Below are positions 44,201 through 55,719 of a DNA stretch of 64,000 nucleotides, piece by piece. The position numbers and the translations under genes were made by a program. Origin of the DNA: Pterobdella sp. o SKG-2022. Lineage: Eukaryota; Annelida; Clitellata; Hirudinida; Piscicolidae. Numbering within the stretch: position 1 is the first letter of the stretch; every line of letters starts with the position of its first letter. The stretch lies in NCBI GenBank assembly GCA_964035795.1, contig OZ038322.1:4764925-4828924 (forward strand). Direction: 5' to 3'. Below the pieces are notes generated by a model that was given only the letters and a program-made list of their open reading frames with translations, made no database searches and was not told where the DNA came from.

Positions 44201-45507
44201 TCACTGCTCACTGCAAACTAGGTTCTCATATTAGCAGTGTTGTGTTCTCTATATGGGTTTCGATGAGTTTAATTCTAACTAATCATTGATTGTTTTTTAT
44301 TCTAGAATATATAAATAATAATTTAAACATCATTCAAACCAGGTTTGACAGCTACATTAGTGAGGGAGGATGACAAGATATGTGACTTGAACTTCCTCAT
44401 TGGTCCCAAGTTGTATGAGGCCAACTGGATGGAGCTGCAGGAAAAGGGCTACATCGCCAAGGTACAGTGCTGCGAGGTCCGTTGCTTGATGACTGCAGAG
44501 TTCTACAAGGAGTACTTAGAGGCATCCTACCGTAAGAGAGCTCTCTTGGCGGTCACTAACCCCAACAAGTTCCAGGCTTGCGAGTACTTGATCAGGGGCC
44601 ATGAAAGCAGAAATGACAAAGTTATTGTTTTTTCTGACGATCTCTTCGCTCTCAAAGAATTTGCAATTCGCCTTAAGAAGCCTTATCTTTGCGGTTCAAC
44701 GTCACAACAAGAACGTCTCAACGTTCTGCAAAACTTCCAACGAAATCCTCGCATCAACACAATTTTTGTCTCTAAAATTGCAGACAATTCATTCGATCTT
44801 CCTGAAGCAAACGTTCTCATACAGATTTCCTCACAAGGGGGTTCTCGAAGACAAGAGGCCCAAAGATTGGGTAGGATCTTGAGAGCTAAGAAAGGTTTAG
44901 TTTCTGATGAATATAACGCCTTCTTCTACTCCCTCATTTCACAAGACACATCAGAGATGTACTATGCCACCAAGAGACAACGTTTCTTGGTTAACCAGGG
45001 TTATTCGTACAAAATACTCATCTCGCTTGCCGGCATAGAAAATGAACAGTTGAGCATGGCTAGCAGAGAAGAACAGGTGAAGTTTTTGAGTGAAGTGATG
45101 GCATCCAAAGAGACTGAGCAGGAAGAGATTGAGGATGATGATGTAACGACTGAGCAACGCGGTAAAATGAAAGTGAGTATCACAATGTATTTCAACTTGA
45201 ATTTAACATTAAATTATTTTTTAATAGACTTTTAGTAGATTTTTTTCATGCACAAAAGTAACTTGAGTTTTTAACTAAGATAAATTATCTCTTTGTTGCC
45301 AGTTATTCAACTCATTAGGCCATTTTACTTAAAAATAATATGACTAAGTGGTTAATTAAAAACTGTATCCTTCAGACCAAAGTGGTGAGTATGAGTTCGA
45401 TGACGGGGGCAGATGACCGCTTGTACAACGAGTACAGGACATCGAAGAAAAACTCATCAGCTTCTTCCCATCAGCATCCCCTTTTAAAGAAGTTCAGAAA
45501 ACATTGA
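41238..45507 (+). CDS. ERCC3: TFIIH helicase XPB/ERCC3 (about 12 exons)
   Basis: ATP-dependent 3'-5' translocase of TFIIH, needed for promoter opening and nucleotide excision repair in the nucleus. Exons: 41238-41244 (tentative), 41365-41409, 41476-41600, 41697-41777, 41879-42034, 42220-42294, 42931-43035, 43192-43466, 43627-43878, 44001-44221, 44343-45172, 45376-45507. This gives about 767 aa (human about 782), all in phase. Landmarks are [36 protein letters not shown], Walker A LPCGAGKT (about 323-330), DEVQ (about 424-427) in place of the usual [15 protein letters not shown] with the RED motif, and [10 protein letters not shown] (motif VI). The C-terminus is PLLKKFRKH. The first exon, only ATG AAA A, is a weak inference from phase and donor. 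Confidence 0.95.
42331..42482. repeat. Foldback/MITE-like inverted repeat in XPB intron
   Basis: Arms of about 70 nt (42331-42405 and 42408-42482) are near-perfect reverse complements, from AATAGAAAACAAACACTAAG to the matching CTTAGTGTTTGTTTCTATT. Direct repeats CAACATTGTATCTCTA flank it on the left (ending near 42328) and lie some 25 nt beyond the right arm. These may be a target duplication or a subterminal repeat. Confidence 0.85.
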
Positions 45508-45785
45508 TGAATTTTGAATATTTAGAAATTATATTTTGGTCTTTGAAACAGTTACTTTTATGTTCATTACAGTTTTCACAAACAAATCTTATTCAGTTTA
45601 AATCTAATGATTAATCTTCATTTCTGTAGCGCTTTATTTTCAAAGCGTAAGTTCGAAAGTTAATTCAAAAAGCAAAGTGCAACGTGGAAAAATATTTAAT
45701 AATACAAAATTGGGTTTTTTTACTATACATAGTTCACAGTTTCATTTGAGACTACTTTTTATAAGCCTCGTTTGGAAGTACAGTC

Positions 45786-45952
45786 GGCCTCTATAGCTCA
45801 ATGGTTGAGCTAATTATCTAAAGTTACCGTTTCGATCCCACGTGGGCCAACAATTAACACCTGTTCCACAGTGTAATTTCGCTACATTAAACTTGTAGCA
45901 AGCGCTTTGATCTATAAGGAAAAGGGCTTTATGAATACCGCATTACATTACA
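45786..45952 (+). mobile_element. tRNA-derived SINE, copy 2
   Basis: Same family as the copy at 39673, from GGCCTCTATAGCTCAATGG to ACCGCATTACAT. Several bases of the anticodon arm are deleted. Target-site duplication TACAGTC at 45779-45785 and 45953-45959. Confidence 0.9.
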
Positions 45953-46147
45953 TACAGTCAATAAACATCAATTCCCTTTCGCAGGCTGTCAAATCATGGC
46001 TTACAAATCTTAGTTTTTTATTCAAGTTGCTTCAATGCCAACCATTAATAGACCAATCCAAGTCCGGCATAGATAAGTAGGATCTGTGTGGCTTTTGCTA
46101 AAATGTTCATCTGAGATGTAACACCATATTATCTAACAACAATAATA

Positions 46148-46313
46148 ATTAAACTTTGAAAACATCAATTGAGGATTCATACTTTTATTTAAAAAAAAGC
46201 TATAATTTTTATAATTATAAAACATTAGCTAATGTTTTATGATAAGGCTATACTTATAGCTTTTCTTTTAAATAAATGTATGAATCCTCAATAGATGTTT
46301 TCAAAGTTTAATT
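46148..46313. repeat. Foldback/MITE-like element
   Basis: Terminal inverted repeats of about 60 nt: AATTAAACTTTGAAAACATC at the left, and GATGTTTTCAAAGTTTAATT at the right, with ATTGAGGATTCATAC inside. The centre has a further palindrome, AAAACATTAGCTAATGTTTT (46219-46238). The core shares TTTTATGATAAGG..ACTTAT and TATAGCTTTT with the elements at 3838 and 48951. Confidence 0.85.
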
Positions 46314-47420
46314 GCTATAAAAAACATACATACGATGTCTCTGAAAAATAACAATAATAGAATTTTTTCAAAATTAAATAAATCTCTGAAAAATATTCTT
46401 TCGAACTATTTGAAACTCAAAAATAAAATAAGACTCCGTTAATGCCTAAAACTAGAAGCTTCTCCGCCCAAATGAACGATGCTTTGTGGGCATATTCTGG
46501 ACATTGAAGTTAACAGAATTTTAAATAAAACTCCCTGTATTGAAGTTCTTGAGATTTAACGATGGTTGTTGGATCTTTCTCAGTCCACTAATTGTTGATT
46601 TCGTCCTACCCGGAGTTGCAGTTTTAAGAAAATTTTCTAAATATGCTCAAAACTTTGAGCGATTTAATCAGGTACTCTTGTGAAAAAATACTGAATTATG
46701 GTGAAAATACTTTTGTGAAATTCAAAAATCTAGGAGTAACTCATTTGTTTATTTTAGTCCACATTGAGGAACGCCCTGTGAAACCAATCAATTGCATAAC
46801 TGAAACCCTATTAAAGACGACTTTATGGTCGACTTATTAATTTTCAATCTCACTTATTTTTTTTGTCACCGTTTTAGAATTGCCAGTTTTGATAGCCAAA
46901 CGTGTGATATAGAAGAAGATATTATTATTAAAATATAGTTATTATTAAAAAATATTTTTTTGTTCAGTTGTTTTATTAAACTGTTTCGAAACTTTCAAAA
47001 ACATAATTCCGAATGTGAATGAAGTTTTTCACATTCTCCCATTTCTTATTCACAAAATATTTATGAGACATATTTTCAATACAAAACTTTTTCAGAGACC
47101 TCACCCCTGGAGGGAGTCTTGAGGACAGAAGTGTTGAGAGGATATCATTTTCGCATGCGACCTAAAATTCATAACTTAAGCTGTAGCGCACAACTGTATT
47201 TAATAGTATATTTTTTTAAAATTGCTATATTCAAAAAAATAGTTGTATTGATGAATTGCGAATGCTTGTGAATGCGTAAATAGTTGTTTTTCCGAGATTC
47301 GAAAAATTTTATTTGAGTTTTTTTTTGCTTTTTTTTAGATTTTCCAAGCACTTTTCACCATTTTTCAATTATTTATCTGATTTGCTTAGCTTACTTATTC
47401 ATTTGACTTTTTCTATTAAA

Positions 47421-47614
47421 ATGTAATGTAATGTATGTAATGTAATGCAGTATTTATAAAGCGCTTTTCATCATAGATCAAAGCGCTTGCTACAAATTTA
47501 ATGTAGTGAAAACACACTGTGGAACAGGTGCTAATTGTTGACCTAACCGGGATCGAACCCGGTTACTTTAGATAATTAGTCTTATGCTCTACCAGCTGAG
47601 CTATACGGGCCAAC
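47421..47614 (-). mobile_element. tRNA-derived SINE, copy 3
   Basis: Minus strand; the tRNA head lies at the right. Read on the minus strand, TTGGCCCGTATAGCTCAGCT begins it and GGTTCGATCCCGGTTAGG carries the B box. This head is the least decayed tRNA-like part in the window, with a CTAATTA anticodon loop. The tail at 47421-47450 is a run of TACAT/ATGTA repeats. Confidence 0.9.
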
Positions 47615-48296
47615 TTAATTCATTAAATGCTTTTATGAAGCTTTTCCTTTCAATTTACTTGACTATTTAATTATCAAAAAATTAATCGTTTCATGTTTTC
47701 AATAATTCCTTTTTTTCATAGTATTCATTACTAATTTCATTTAAACAATTATTTAATTATTTTTTTTTTTTTTTATTTTTGGGTGTTAAATTGCGTTTTA
47801 CGCTATTGTCATAACGCCCTTTAGTTTAATTCTATCGCCTGATGATGATTTCCGTACCATATCAACACTTTGTATTTTCCAATTAATATAAATTTTTTTA
47901 CGTTATTTGATACTGATTTTAACAAAATAATTGCTTCAATCAAACTTGTATAGGTTTTGAAAAGGGAACTTTTTTTATTATCAGTTATTTCAAGTGCTAG
48001 AGATTCACGACTACTCACGGCAAATTTTCATAAATAACAAGAGGCTCGGAGTGAATTATTTATGACAAAACTCAGTCTTGTTTCACAAACATTTATTTTT
48101 TTAAAAATTGCTTAAAAGCTTAAAATTATTGTTTTAATGTAAAAAAATATTTTAGAATGCATTTCCCAACAAATTCATAAATTTCCAGCTTTTTGTTAAT
48201 TAGTTCAGCTGAATTAGTTGAATAACATGACTGTATTTTTAGTTAATTCAATTGAAGTTATGTATTTGAACAATTTCATATTTAATCTTCTACACC

Positions 48297-48790
48297 ATGT
48301 TCCATCTCAACAACAAACTGACGATTGAAGAGAAACCTTCCAAATTCCTGGATGCTCAACTGATAAACAATAAGAACGGTTTCTATAGCTTTCAAGTCGT
48401 AAATAAGTCCAGTAAACAACCTTTCAATTTCTCATCACAGGTACCGCTCCAATACAAGAGAAGTGTCATATTGGGTGAGTTGCATAGAGCAAAAGTTTTT
48501 GGCTCCGATCTCGACTTCGAAACTAATAGAATAAATTCCAAGTTCTTCTGTGCTGGCTACTTTCATAGATTCTTGATGTTTAGTTTATCAAGTTCTTAGT
48601 GCCCAAAGAGGAGTTTCTGATCACACCAGTTTTTTGAAAAAAGATAAAATGTACATTTTAAGGTCCTTTTATGCCCGAAAAACGAAAGCGTGATTAGGAA
48701 ACTCGCACAAATTGAAGTCATATACGAACCTTCAAACCCATCAACCTCTGCTAATGCGTTCATTGGAGTCTTCTTAGCAAATCAAAACAT
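48297..48790 (+). mobile_element. Penelope-like or related retroelement, C-terminal fragment
   Basis: Plus strand. KFLDAQLINNKNGFYS, SSQVPLQYKRSVILGELHRA, KVFGSDLDFETNRI and FFCAGYFHRFL follow the order seen after the reverse transcriptase of Penelope-like elements (FLD.., P..YKR.. GDLHRAKR, F...GYP.RF). A frameshifted continuation near 48660-48780 (FCPKNESVIRKLAQIEVIY) fits the adjacent region. No catalytic core remains. Family assignment is from memory of motif order, so moderate. Confidence 0.55.
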
Positions 48791-48950
48791 CATTTTTATT
48801 TTCCACTTCACAGCCTCTTCCCATCTCTTCATAAAACTTCTTTTCACTCATCGATCTTCCACATTGTGAGGCATAAGCGCAAACAATTCTCACTACCTTT
48901 TTACCAAAAATAACTACCACTACCATTACCATATTTAATATCTATTTAAA

Positions 48951-49116
48951 GACATCATATGTATTTTTTTTCAATATTTTTCAACGAAAAACATAAGAAA
49001 TTTCTAATACATTTACTGAGAATCAAAAGCTATAATTTTCGATAAGGTTAGCGAACAATTTATGATAAAGATAAACTTATCAAAAATTATAGCTTTTGAT
49101 TCTCAACAAATGTATT
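48951..49116. repeat. Foldback/MITE-like element
   Basis: Inverted arms at 49005-49045 and about 49072-49116, from AATACATTTACTGAGAATCA to TGATTCTCAACAAATGTATT, with AAAGCTATAATTTTCGATAA opposite TTATCAAAAATTATAGCTTT. The left flank 48951-48993 and the right arm match the copy at 3838-4030, so they define one family. Confidence 0.8.
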
Positions 49117-49149
49117 AAAAACACCTATCTGATATTCTATTTATTTCCA

Positions 49150-49379
49150 AATTCATATATAAATCTTTTCTAACTAATATTCCTAAACCACCTATCAGAC
49201 CACCATAGTTTAAACCTCCTAACTGAACTACCTAGAAATTTTGAACCCATCCCTCTCCACCTCACTTCTTGGATACAACAAATACCAACATCCATTTTCA
49301 ACAACTCTTCACACAACTCCATACTCTTCCCATTTAATGATCCAATATTATAACCTTTTAAAATAAGAAGATCTTCCAA
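49150..49379 (-). mobile_element. LINE endonuclease fragment
   Basis: Minus strand, an APE-endonuclease start: YNIGSLNGKSMELCEELLK, MDVGICCIQEVRWRGMGS (the IQEVRW/IQETRW motif), then KLWWSDRW. Truncated after the first motif block. Confidence 0.75.
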
Positions 49380-50035
49380 AAAAACATAAAGAAAAAAAAA
49401 GAAAGCCTAGGCATTCTTAGCACCCTTTGCTCATTCAAAAGCTGCTGGGAACTGAGAGTCATTGCTTTTTTTGTATGATCATGAAAATTTGTTGGAGGAA
49501 AAGAAGTGCTCAATGGAGCATGCCCTTGCTTGCACATGTTTCATGACTTTAAACAGCAAAATAAAAATGCAGCTAAATGAACTGTTTAATTTACGAACAT
49601 TTCATTTTATATCTGCAAGTTATGTTTAATATAGCGAGTAAATTGAAAAGTGACAGAAATCAAACTCTATCACGATATCGTGAACTCGCACTGTAGAAAT
49701 AATATCAATATATTTTATTCAAAGCTCTTATTAATTACAACGAACATATTGAGTAAAATAAATGGAATCATCAGTGACAGAAATTTCAATAAAGCCAAAA
49801 TTAATATCATTATTCAAAAATAAATACATAATATTAGCACAATAGACCTAAAAAACAAGTTTCATTTTTTACCAATAGAAGAATATTTGGTGAAAACCAG
49901 TTATTAATTACAAAAATTTTGGTAATTTAAGAATACAACAATAGTCCTAGCGAAACAATTTACTACCAAGTCGAAGAAATTTCAACAAAATGACAGAGTT
50001 CACAAAAACCCTGTAAAACTGCCAAAGTTGAAGAT

Positions 50036-50404
50036 AACCCAACGTGGGGTAAAATGAAAGTTTCGTGAAGAACTTTTGAAACTTTTTATTGAATCATTTT
50101 AAGTGACTAGTTGAGCTGAAATTTATAATTTGCTGGTTTTTTGTTGTTTTATTGAATAAAATATCGACATAAAATAACTCAGTTTATTTGGTCAAAATCC
50201 AACAAGATTTTCGATCTTCATTCATTTATGTGTTAAAGTCGCAACTGATTTTATTGGAGGATTCCTTGAATGTTGGCTGTTAATATGAGTTTTAAAGTTA
50301 AACATCACTATATGCCTGCATCAATAGGTTGTTAAACCGGGATGGTTCGCAGAAGAGGAGCAGGCATTTAAACTTTAGCAATCTTTCCCACTCTGTTTCC
50401 TATA
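50036..50404 (+). pseudogene. Copy of a glycogen phosphorylase 3' end
   Basis: Inverted duplicate of 17482-17850. It starts in coding sequence (NPTWGKMKVS then TGA, against EPTWGKMKVS at 17811) and continues through the 3' flank to CCCACTCTGTTTCCTAT. Upstream, an open run KTAKVEDNPTW suggests a few more divergent codons. No other phosphorylase exon is visible on this strand, so I treat it as a non-functional fragment. Confidence 0.75.
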
Positions 50405-50854
50405 CAAATACTGGTGATTTTAATATATAACAAGTAGATCGCCCTTAATTGGTCACGTTGGACTATTGATAGGCTTCACAGAGTGCTATTCTATGTGGAC
50501 CACAATGATATAAACAACTTATGTTTAATAGAATTTTTTTATAAATTTGTTTATCAATGAAAATAAATTAAAACAAGTTAAAACTTTTTCATGCGCAAAA
50601 TCAAAATATTGTAAAGCATACTTTGAAGTAGGCAGATTCTCTGTTATGGCATTCAAAACGAGATGGATGGGCACATCTCTTGTAGTTCAACAACTGCAAA
50701 TAAAACCATTAAATAAATGAAACGTGTAAAAGTGGTTAAATTTAAATATAAAATTTTGAAAACAGACTTTATTGAGAACATTGGAAACAGACGAGCTCAA
50801 AGTGTTGTTCGTATCTAGACACATCATGTACATCGGCTGCGTGGGAATTCGTCG

Positions 50855-51213
50855 TTATAAATTAGCTTCAACCTTTGTGATAAACATTGTAAAAAATGCA
50901 GCAAAGCCAACGTTTTTAGAGTTTATTTCGAAGATACATCCAGCCAAACCTACAAAGTCCTTTGCAATAAACACTTCATCTTGCAATTCACTGCCTGTTT
51001 CCTTTGAAATGCTTCCTGTTTTCTCACGTTTTCGTGTTAATACCTGGCTTTGAATCACGAAATTTTTTGCTGCTTCTGCTTTTTCAACAAGCTGTTTTTT
51101 GTCACCATTAAGAGCAATAGAACGACCATGGTCGATAAGGACTGGGTATCCATTGCTCGTGTTTATCACTACGTTGCCCAAGTGCACGTCTCTAATGATG
51201 TAATATTTGCCTG
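50855..51213 (-). CDS. Protein kinase-like exon (partial, unknown gene)
   Basis: Minus strand. After a possible acceptor near 51213 the frame reads KYYIIRDVHLGNVVINT, then GYPVLIDHGRSIALNG, a Lys/Glu-rich insert, and DFVGLAGCIFEINS. RDVHLGN looks like a kinase catalytic loop (Asp and Asn kept) and IDHG like the DFG metal-binding motif with His for Phe. The spacing of about 15 residues between them fits protein-kinase-like folds. The N-lobe was not found, and the frame stops at 50855 or splices at ATCACAAAG/GTTGAA. An open run farther along (about 50675-50590) might be a later exon. The family is not identified. Confidence 0.45.
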
Positions 51214-51739
51214 CTTTCAGTCATTATAAAAACTGATGTTTTATAATAAAAATATCAAAAATATTTTATTCTCTTTAAATAAATTTATTTATTTTGCGTA
51301 TAAAATCAAAATAAATTTTAAATCAATAGCTTTATACGATATCAATAAAATATTTTTTATAAATATATTCTAGAAGATTCACTCCCATGAGCGATATGAT
51401 ACGAATGCAGAGCCTGGATAGAAAGCAGAATGACTGCTGAATAGAAAGAATTGAAAGGAAGTGGGCATTGATGTAACTTTACATGTTCTCTGAGACTTTG
51501 CCCTTGGTAATATTTCATCACAAGACCCCCCAATCTCTTTGATGTTATATGGTTATTTGTGCATTAATAGTCATTTTAAATGCGTTGAATTATGACCCAG
51601 TTAATGCAAAAAAACGTTTTTTAAATACTACTAAAATGCCGGCACCAACAATTTTGTTATCTTTTTAATTTGGCTGAAAAAGATTTTTGGTTTTGGAATT
51701 AAAATAGTTCATTAACTATTTAAATAACAGAACTTTTGT

Positions 51740-52140
51740 TATCAAATTCCAATCCTTTATCAAGACAGCAGCCAGGCTCATTACAGGTACCAGAAAACAT
51801 ATCATATAAGTTCTGTTCTTAGAGGTCTGCACTGGCTTGAAGTTGATAGAAGAATTGACCTTGAAGTTCTGTTGCTAATGTTGAAGTATTTGTTCAAAAA
51901 AGGTTTGTCTATTTTTCAAAAAATTTTGAGATGTTATCAAGCATTCCGGGTGAGCAAAAACTGAGGTTTTTCCAGATAAGTATGAGGTCAAAACCACAGA
52001 AAATATATTTTTATATATAACCGGCCTTACCCTCTGGAATAACCTCCGTAAAAAACTCTGGTTTTCTTTTTTCACGCATTCTCTTCCAAGAAACCTCAAA
52101 TTTTATCTTTTTGCTAGATCTTTCAGCAAATAAACCTTCA
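51740..52140 (+). mobile_element. L2/CR1-like LINE 3' fragment
   Basis: Plus strand. ISVLRGLHWLEVDRRIDLEV then LLLMLKYLFK matches the terminal LxxLHWLPVxxRIxFK..L..YK block of L2/CR1-like LINEs. A frameshifted LWNNLRKKL region near 52030 follows. It ends near a poly-AT stretch at 52140. Confidence 0.75.
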
Positions 52141-54940
52141 TTATTATTAAGCTTATGGGGTTTTGGGGAAGCATAAGACCTCAACAACTTTCTTTCATTT
52201 TCCTCTGTCTCTGGCGCTCTTTTGGCTTCTTCCCATGTTAAGCCAGAGTCCTTCAGTTCACAGTTTAAACTTTTTTTCTAGGTCTGTTTCGGACATTACC
52301 TCTATCTCTTTCCTTGCAGGTTCCATCTTAGTGCATGTTTGGTAATATTTCCAGGTTCTTTACGTAGGGTGTGACTGATTTCACCACTGTCGCCACTTGA
52401 CTTGGATAATCATTGGTTGTTGGTTTGAGGTTGTCTAAAGCTCAGCGTTGAGCACTCTGTCAAACTATCAAAAGTAGGATCTGTTAAAAGCAGCCATTGA
52501 CAAAGGTTTGCATATTTGCCGTGTTGGTGTTAATCGCTCTCACAATTTCTGGTCCATGAAGAAACACAGACTTAACGTTAGAGTTGAAGATTCAGTGTTT
52601 AGTTCTCGTAGAAATAATGTTCGCTCTCTACACGAGTCTTAATATGGTAAATGCTTGTTGAACTTTCTTTCCCTTAGGTTTGATGTCTTTATCCGTATCT
52701 ACCATTTTGCTGATCTTGATACTTAAATACACGAGGTCATTGACATCTATTACTGTTTTTTTGGAGACGGTAACAGTTGGTTATTAATGCGCAGTAACTT
52801 GGTCTTTTCATGGCTAATTTTAAAACCAATCTTTGTGCTGTGGTTTCAAAATGATTCTTTTTTTTTTGCATTTTTTTGCTGATGGTGTGGCTGTAGATCC
52901 AAGTCGTCAGTGAACGCAAAGCTTCGACGTGAGGGTCTTCTGAATGTCTTTACCAGAATTCCCGTAAGCCTCCTTTGTCATTCAGTCTAGTATAACAAAA
53001 AACAGAAGTGTAGGCAGTAAGTAGCACTTTCTTACTCCGAAAGAGATCTCAAAGCTTTTAGAAAGTTTTCCGGCATGGATTACTTGACTAAAGAACCTTT
53101 CATAATGGGCTTTGATAATGTCGACAAGCTTTGCTGAGACACCATAATAGAGAAGTATGTTTCAGATTGATTCTCTATCAACACTATCAAACGCCTTCTC
53201 AAAATCAGTGAAGCACGTGTAGAGGGATGACTGCCATCTGATGGATTGTTCCACTATGATTCTGAGGGTCGCAATCTTGTCAGCACAAGAACGTTCCTTT
53301 CTGTAGCCAGCTTGTTCATCTCTCGGCACATTTTCTATGCCTTCCTCCATTCGGTTCAAGATGATTTTTGTTGGAGGTCGTCATGTTTGGGAAGATTGAC
53401 TAATAAGTTCTTGCTCCACTCTAATGGCATCTTCTCTGTTGCCCATATCAGGTTGAGCAATTGATGCAAATGGTCAATGATGCTGGTTCCTTCTTATTTC
53501 AACGCTTTTTTTGGGATGTTGTCTGTGCCAACAGTTCTTCTGTTTTCCAAACTATTAAGGACTTTGTGAAGGCTTTTTTGATGATCATCCCAGTGTTGAT
53601 GTTGAGTGGATCGTCCAAATTCAGTTGAGGTCTTTGCTCTGGTGCTGTTCGATTAAGAATTTCTTGAAAATGTTCTTTCCATTTTGCTAGTTGGTCTTCG
53701 GCCGTTGTAAACAACCTCCCTTTTTTTTCACAGGCCTGTTTGGTGGTGGCATACAAAGTTTTGAGGTTTTTCTTGCTAGCCACTTATTCTGCTTCGTCAG
53801 CAAAAGTACGTTCGTTTGTTTGCTAGTAACATTTTTTCGACTTCTTTTGAGAGAGCGGAATGTTTTGCATTTGCTTGCTGTTTTTGTTGGCGAGTCTTTG
53901 CCTGGTTCCGCTTTTGTTTGGCCTGCTTTCTCTACTCCACCTTCTTTCATGTTTTGTCACTGAACCACGGTTTTCTTCTATAATGTGTTCGTTCCAAGAC
54001 GTCTTCACATGCTCCTACAACGGCTTCTCTTGATGTTGTTCATTTCTACTCAACTAGTCTGCTTCGTCTGACTGTAGCACTTCGAAGCAGTTGTATGGTG
54101 CAAGCTGGAACATTTTTTTCGTGTCTTTTTGTTTCAGTTTCTAGACATTGAACTTTTTTTTGGGTTTGGCTGAGTTTTCTTCGTTGATAGCCGCATAGCA
54201 TGATCTTTATGACGACGAGGTGGTGGTCTGACACAATGTCGGCACTGCGTCTCACTATCACATCTTTCAGTGAGCTTCTATAGCGTTGTCTCACCATGTA
54301 GTGGTCAAGTTAGTTTTCCGTTTGTTTGCCAAAAGAAACCCAGGTGGCTTTGTGGCATTGCTGATGCGGTAAAATCGTATCTTCACTAACGAGACTATTT
54401 GTGGAGCAGAAGTCAGCTAGCATCTTTCTATTTTCGTTCATTTCTCCAAAGCCATGTCTTCCCATCTTGCGCTTCCTACCAGTTTTGTCTGATCCAACTT
54501 TTGCATTTATGTCTCCCATAAAGATGAGCATGTCTCAGTTAAATATTTTGTCTATGAATGATTTGAGTTGGGCGTTGGTGATGTGTTGGTGGGTGCATAA
54601 CACATAACATTAGACACTTTCTTGAAGCGTGCTGTGATGATGCGGTCTGACACAGAATCCCATTCCAACAAACTCTTGGCCGCTTTTTTGGACAATAAGA
54701 GATAGCTTCATAGCGTTTTTCTGCGATTTTGTCTGAATAAAGCAGCGTCTTTCCTGTGTGCAATTTTGTCTTCCCATGACTAGTCTAACGTACTTCCTAC
54801 ATGCCCAAAAGTGTGGAGCTGTATTTCTGCAGCTACCTCGCTGTTTGTGCATATCTTTTTGTCTCTCAAAATGTTTTCACGTCCCATATTTCCAAAAACT
54901 TGTTTTACAGCAATCTAAGATTTTCATACAAAAGTGTTTC
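52130..54940 (-). mobile_element. Near full-length but dead RTE-like LINE
   Basis: Minus strand, about 2.8 kb. Endonuclease parts: a cysteine/HHH region at 54850-54610, FMGDINAKVGSDKTGRKRK at 54530, then SADIVSDHHLVVIKI near 54220. The linker (54008-53500) is Lys/Gln-rich. The reverse transcriptase contains RDEQAGYRKERSCADKIATL and FTDFEKAFDSVDRES (53330-53165). The C-terminal end near 52350-52160 contains LTWGRSQKSA-like sequence. Its 3' end is an AT-rich (AATAAT) tract at 52140, as in RTE elements. Frameshifts and stops are numerous. Confidence 0.85.
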
Positions 54941-55106
54941 TGAATGAAGATGGGTCATCAGCCCTGCAGCTCCCTGATGGGTTTGGCTGCAACGCGTCAT
55001 AACTTTCTTAAAAAGATTTCCAGCTCTTCCTGAAACAGAAAATTTTTGGTATCAGTTGTTGGATTTTGTAACTTTTTTTTTGTCATGTGTGGGTAGTTAA
55101 CCGCAG

Positions 55107-55719
55107 GACAACCTCCAAACTGAAAGACCAGGATGCACTGTTTTGCCTAGATTCTACTCCTCAAACCTTCTGGATATGGTTGAACCTTCTAGAAGACAAA
55201 GCCCCCGCTCATATAGTCATGGGAGTTACTGGGACACACAAGCCGTTCTACTACGTCGAAGTGGGACATCATCGAAACAGAAAAATTTATATATTATTTT
55301 GTTTCAGCATTTTAAAGTTTTTTTTGCATAATATTTATGTGGCCTAGAAACTCTTGAAGTTAATGCCACTAAAATCTTAGTCGTAATTGTATTTTACTGT
55401 GGTTTAAGCCCTAATTTTATTTTATTCAAAAAAAAATATTAAACCTACTCCATCCTCAAATGAACTATAGAACATGCATACGTTAAATATTTTGGAGTTG
55501 TTGATGGCTTGTAAAATTTCTTTTTCAGTTTATAATCATCATCAGATTTGCTCATGAATATTTTTAAAACAACATTTCTCCCAGTCAGATCTTTTGCTAG
55601 AACAACCTGATGAATTCAAATACATGAATAGTTTCCAAAGAAACAAAATACGAGCTATAAGACGCTTCTATTTAGCCTACCTTTCCACGAGAACTCGCCT
55701 GCATACTGCCCAAAAAATG
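55107..55719 (+). CDS. Two candidate exons of an unrecognised gene
   Basis: Exon 55107-55260 follows a CCGCAG acceptor and, in its frame, reads LFCLDSTPQTFWIWLNLLED then KAPAHIVMGVTGTHKPFYY. It ends at a GAA/GTGGGA donor in phase 0. Exon 55585-55719 follows CTCCCAG, reads SDLLLEQPDEFKYMNSFQRN then KIRAIRRFYLAYLSTRTRL, and ends ATG/GTAGTT. The second is open only in phase 0, which fits the first donor, so both could belong to one gene. I do not recognise the family. Earlier exons may have been displaced by the LINE at 52130-54940. No later exon was found. Confidence 0.4.

Noticed and set aside
43660..45195. Minus-strand frames of 60-70 codons across XPB exons
   Set aside because: They are antisense shadows of well-supported XPB exons.
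47540..47614. A functional tRNA on the minus strand
   Set aside because: It is the best-folded head of the four, but it carries the same SINE body and tail, so I kept it as SINE copy 3.
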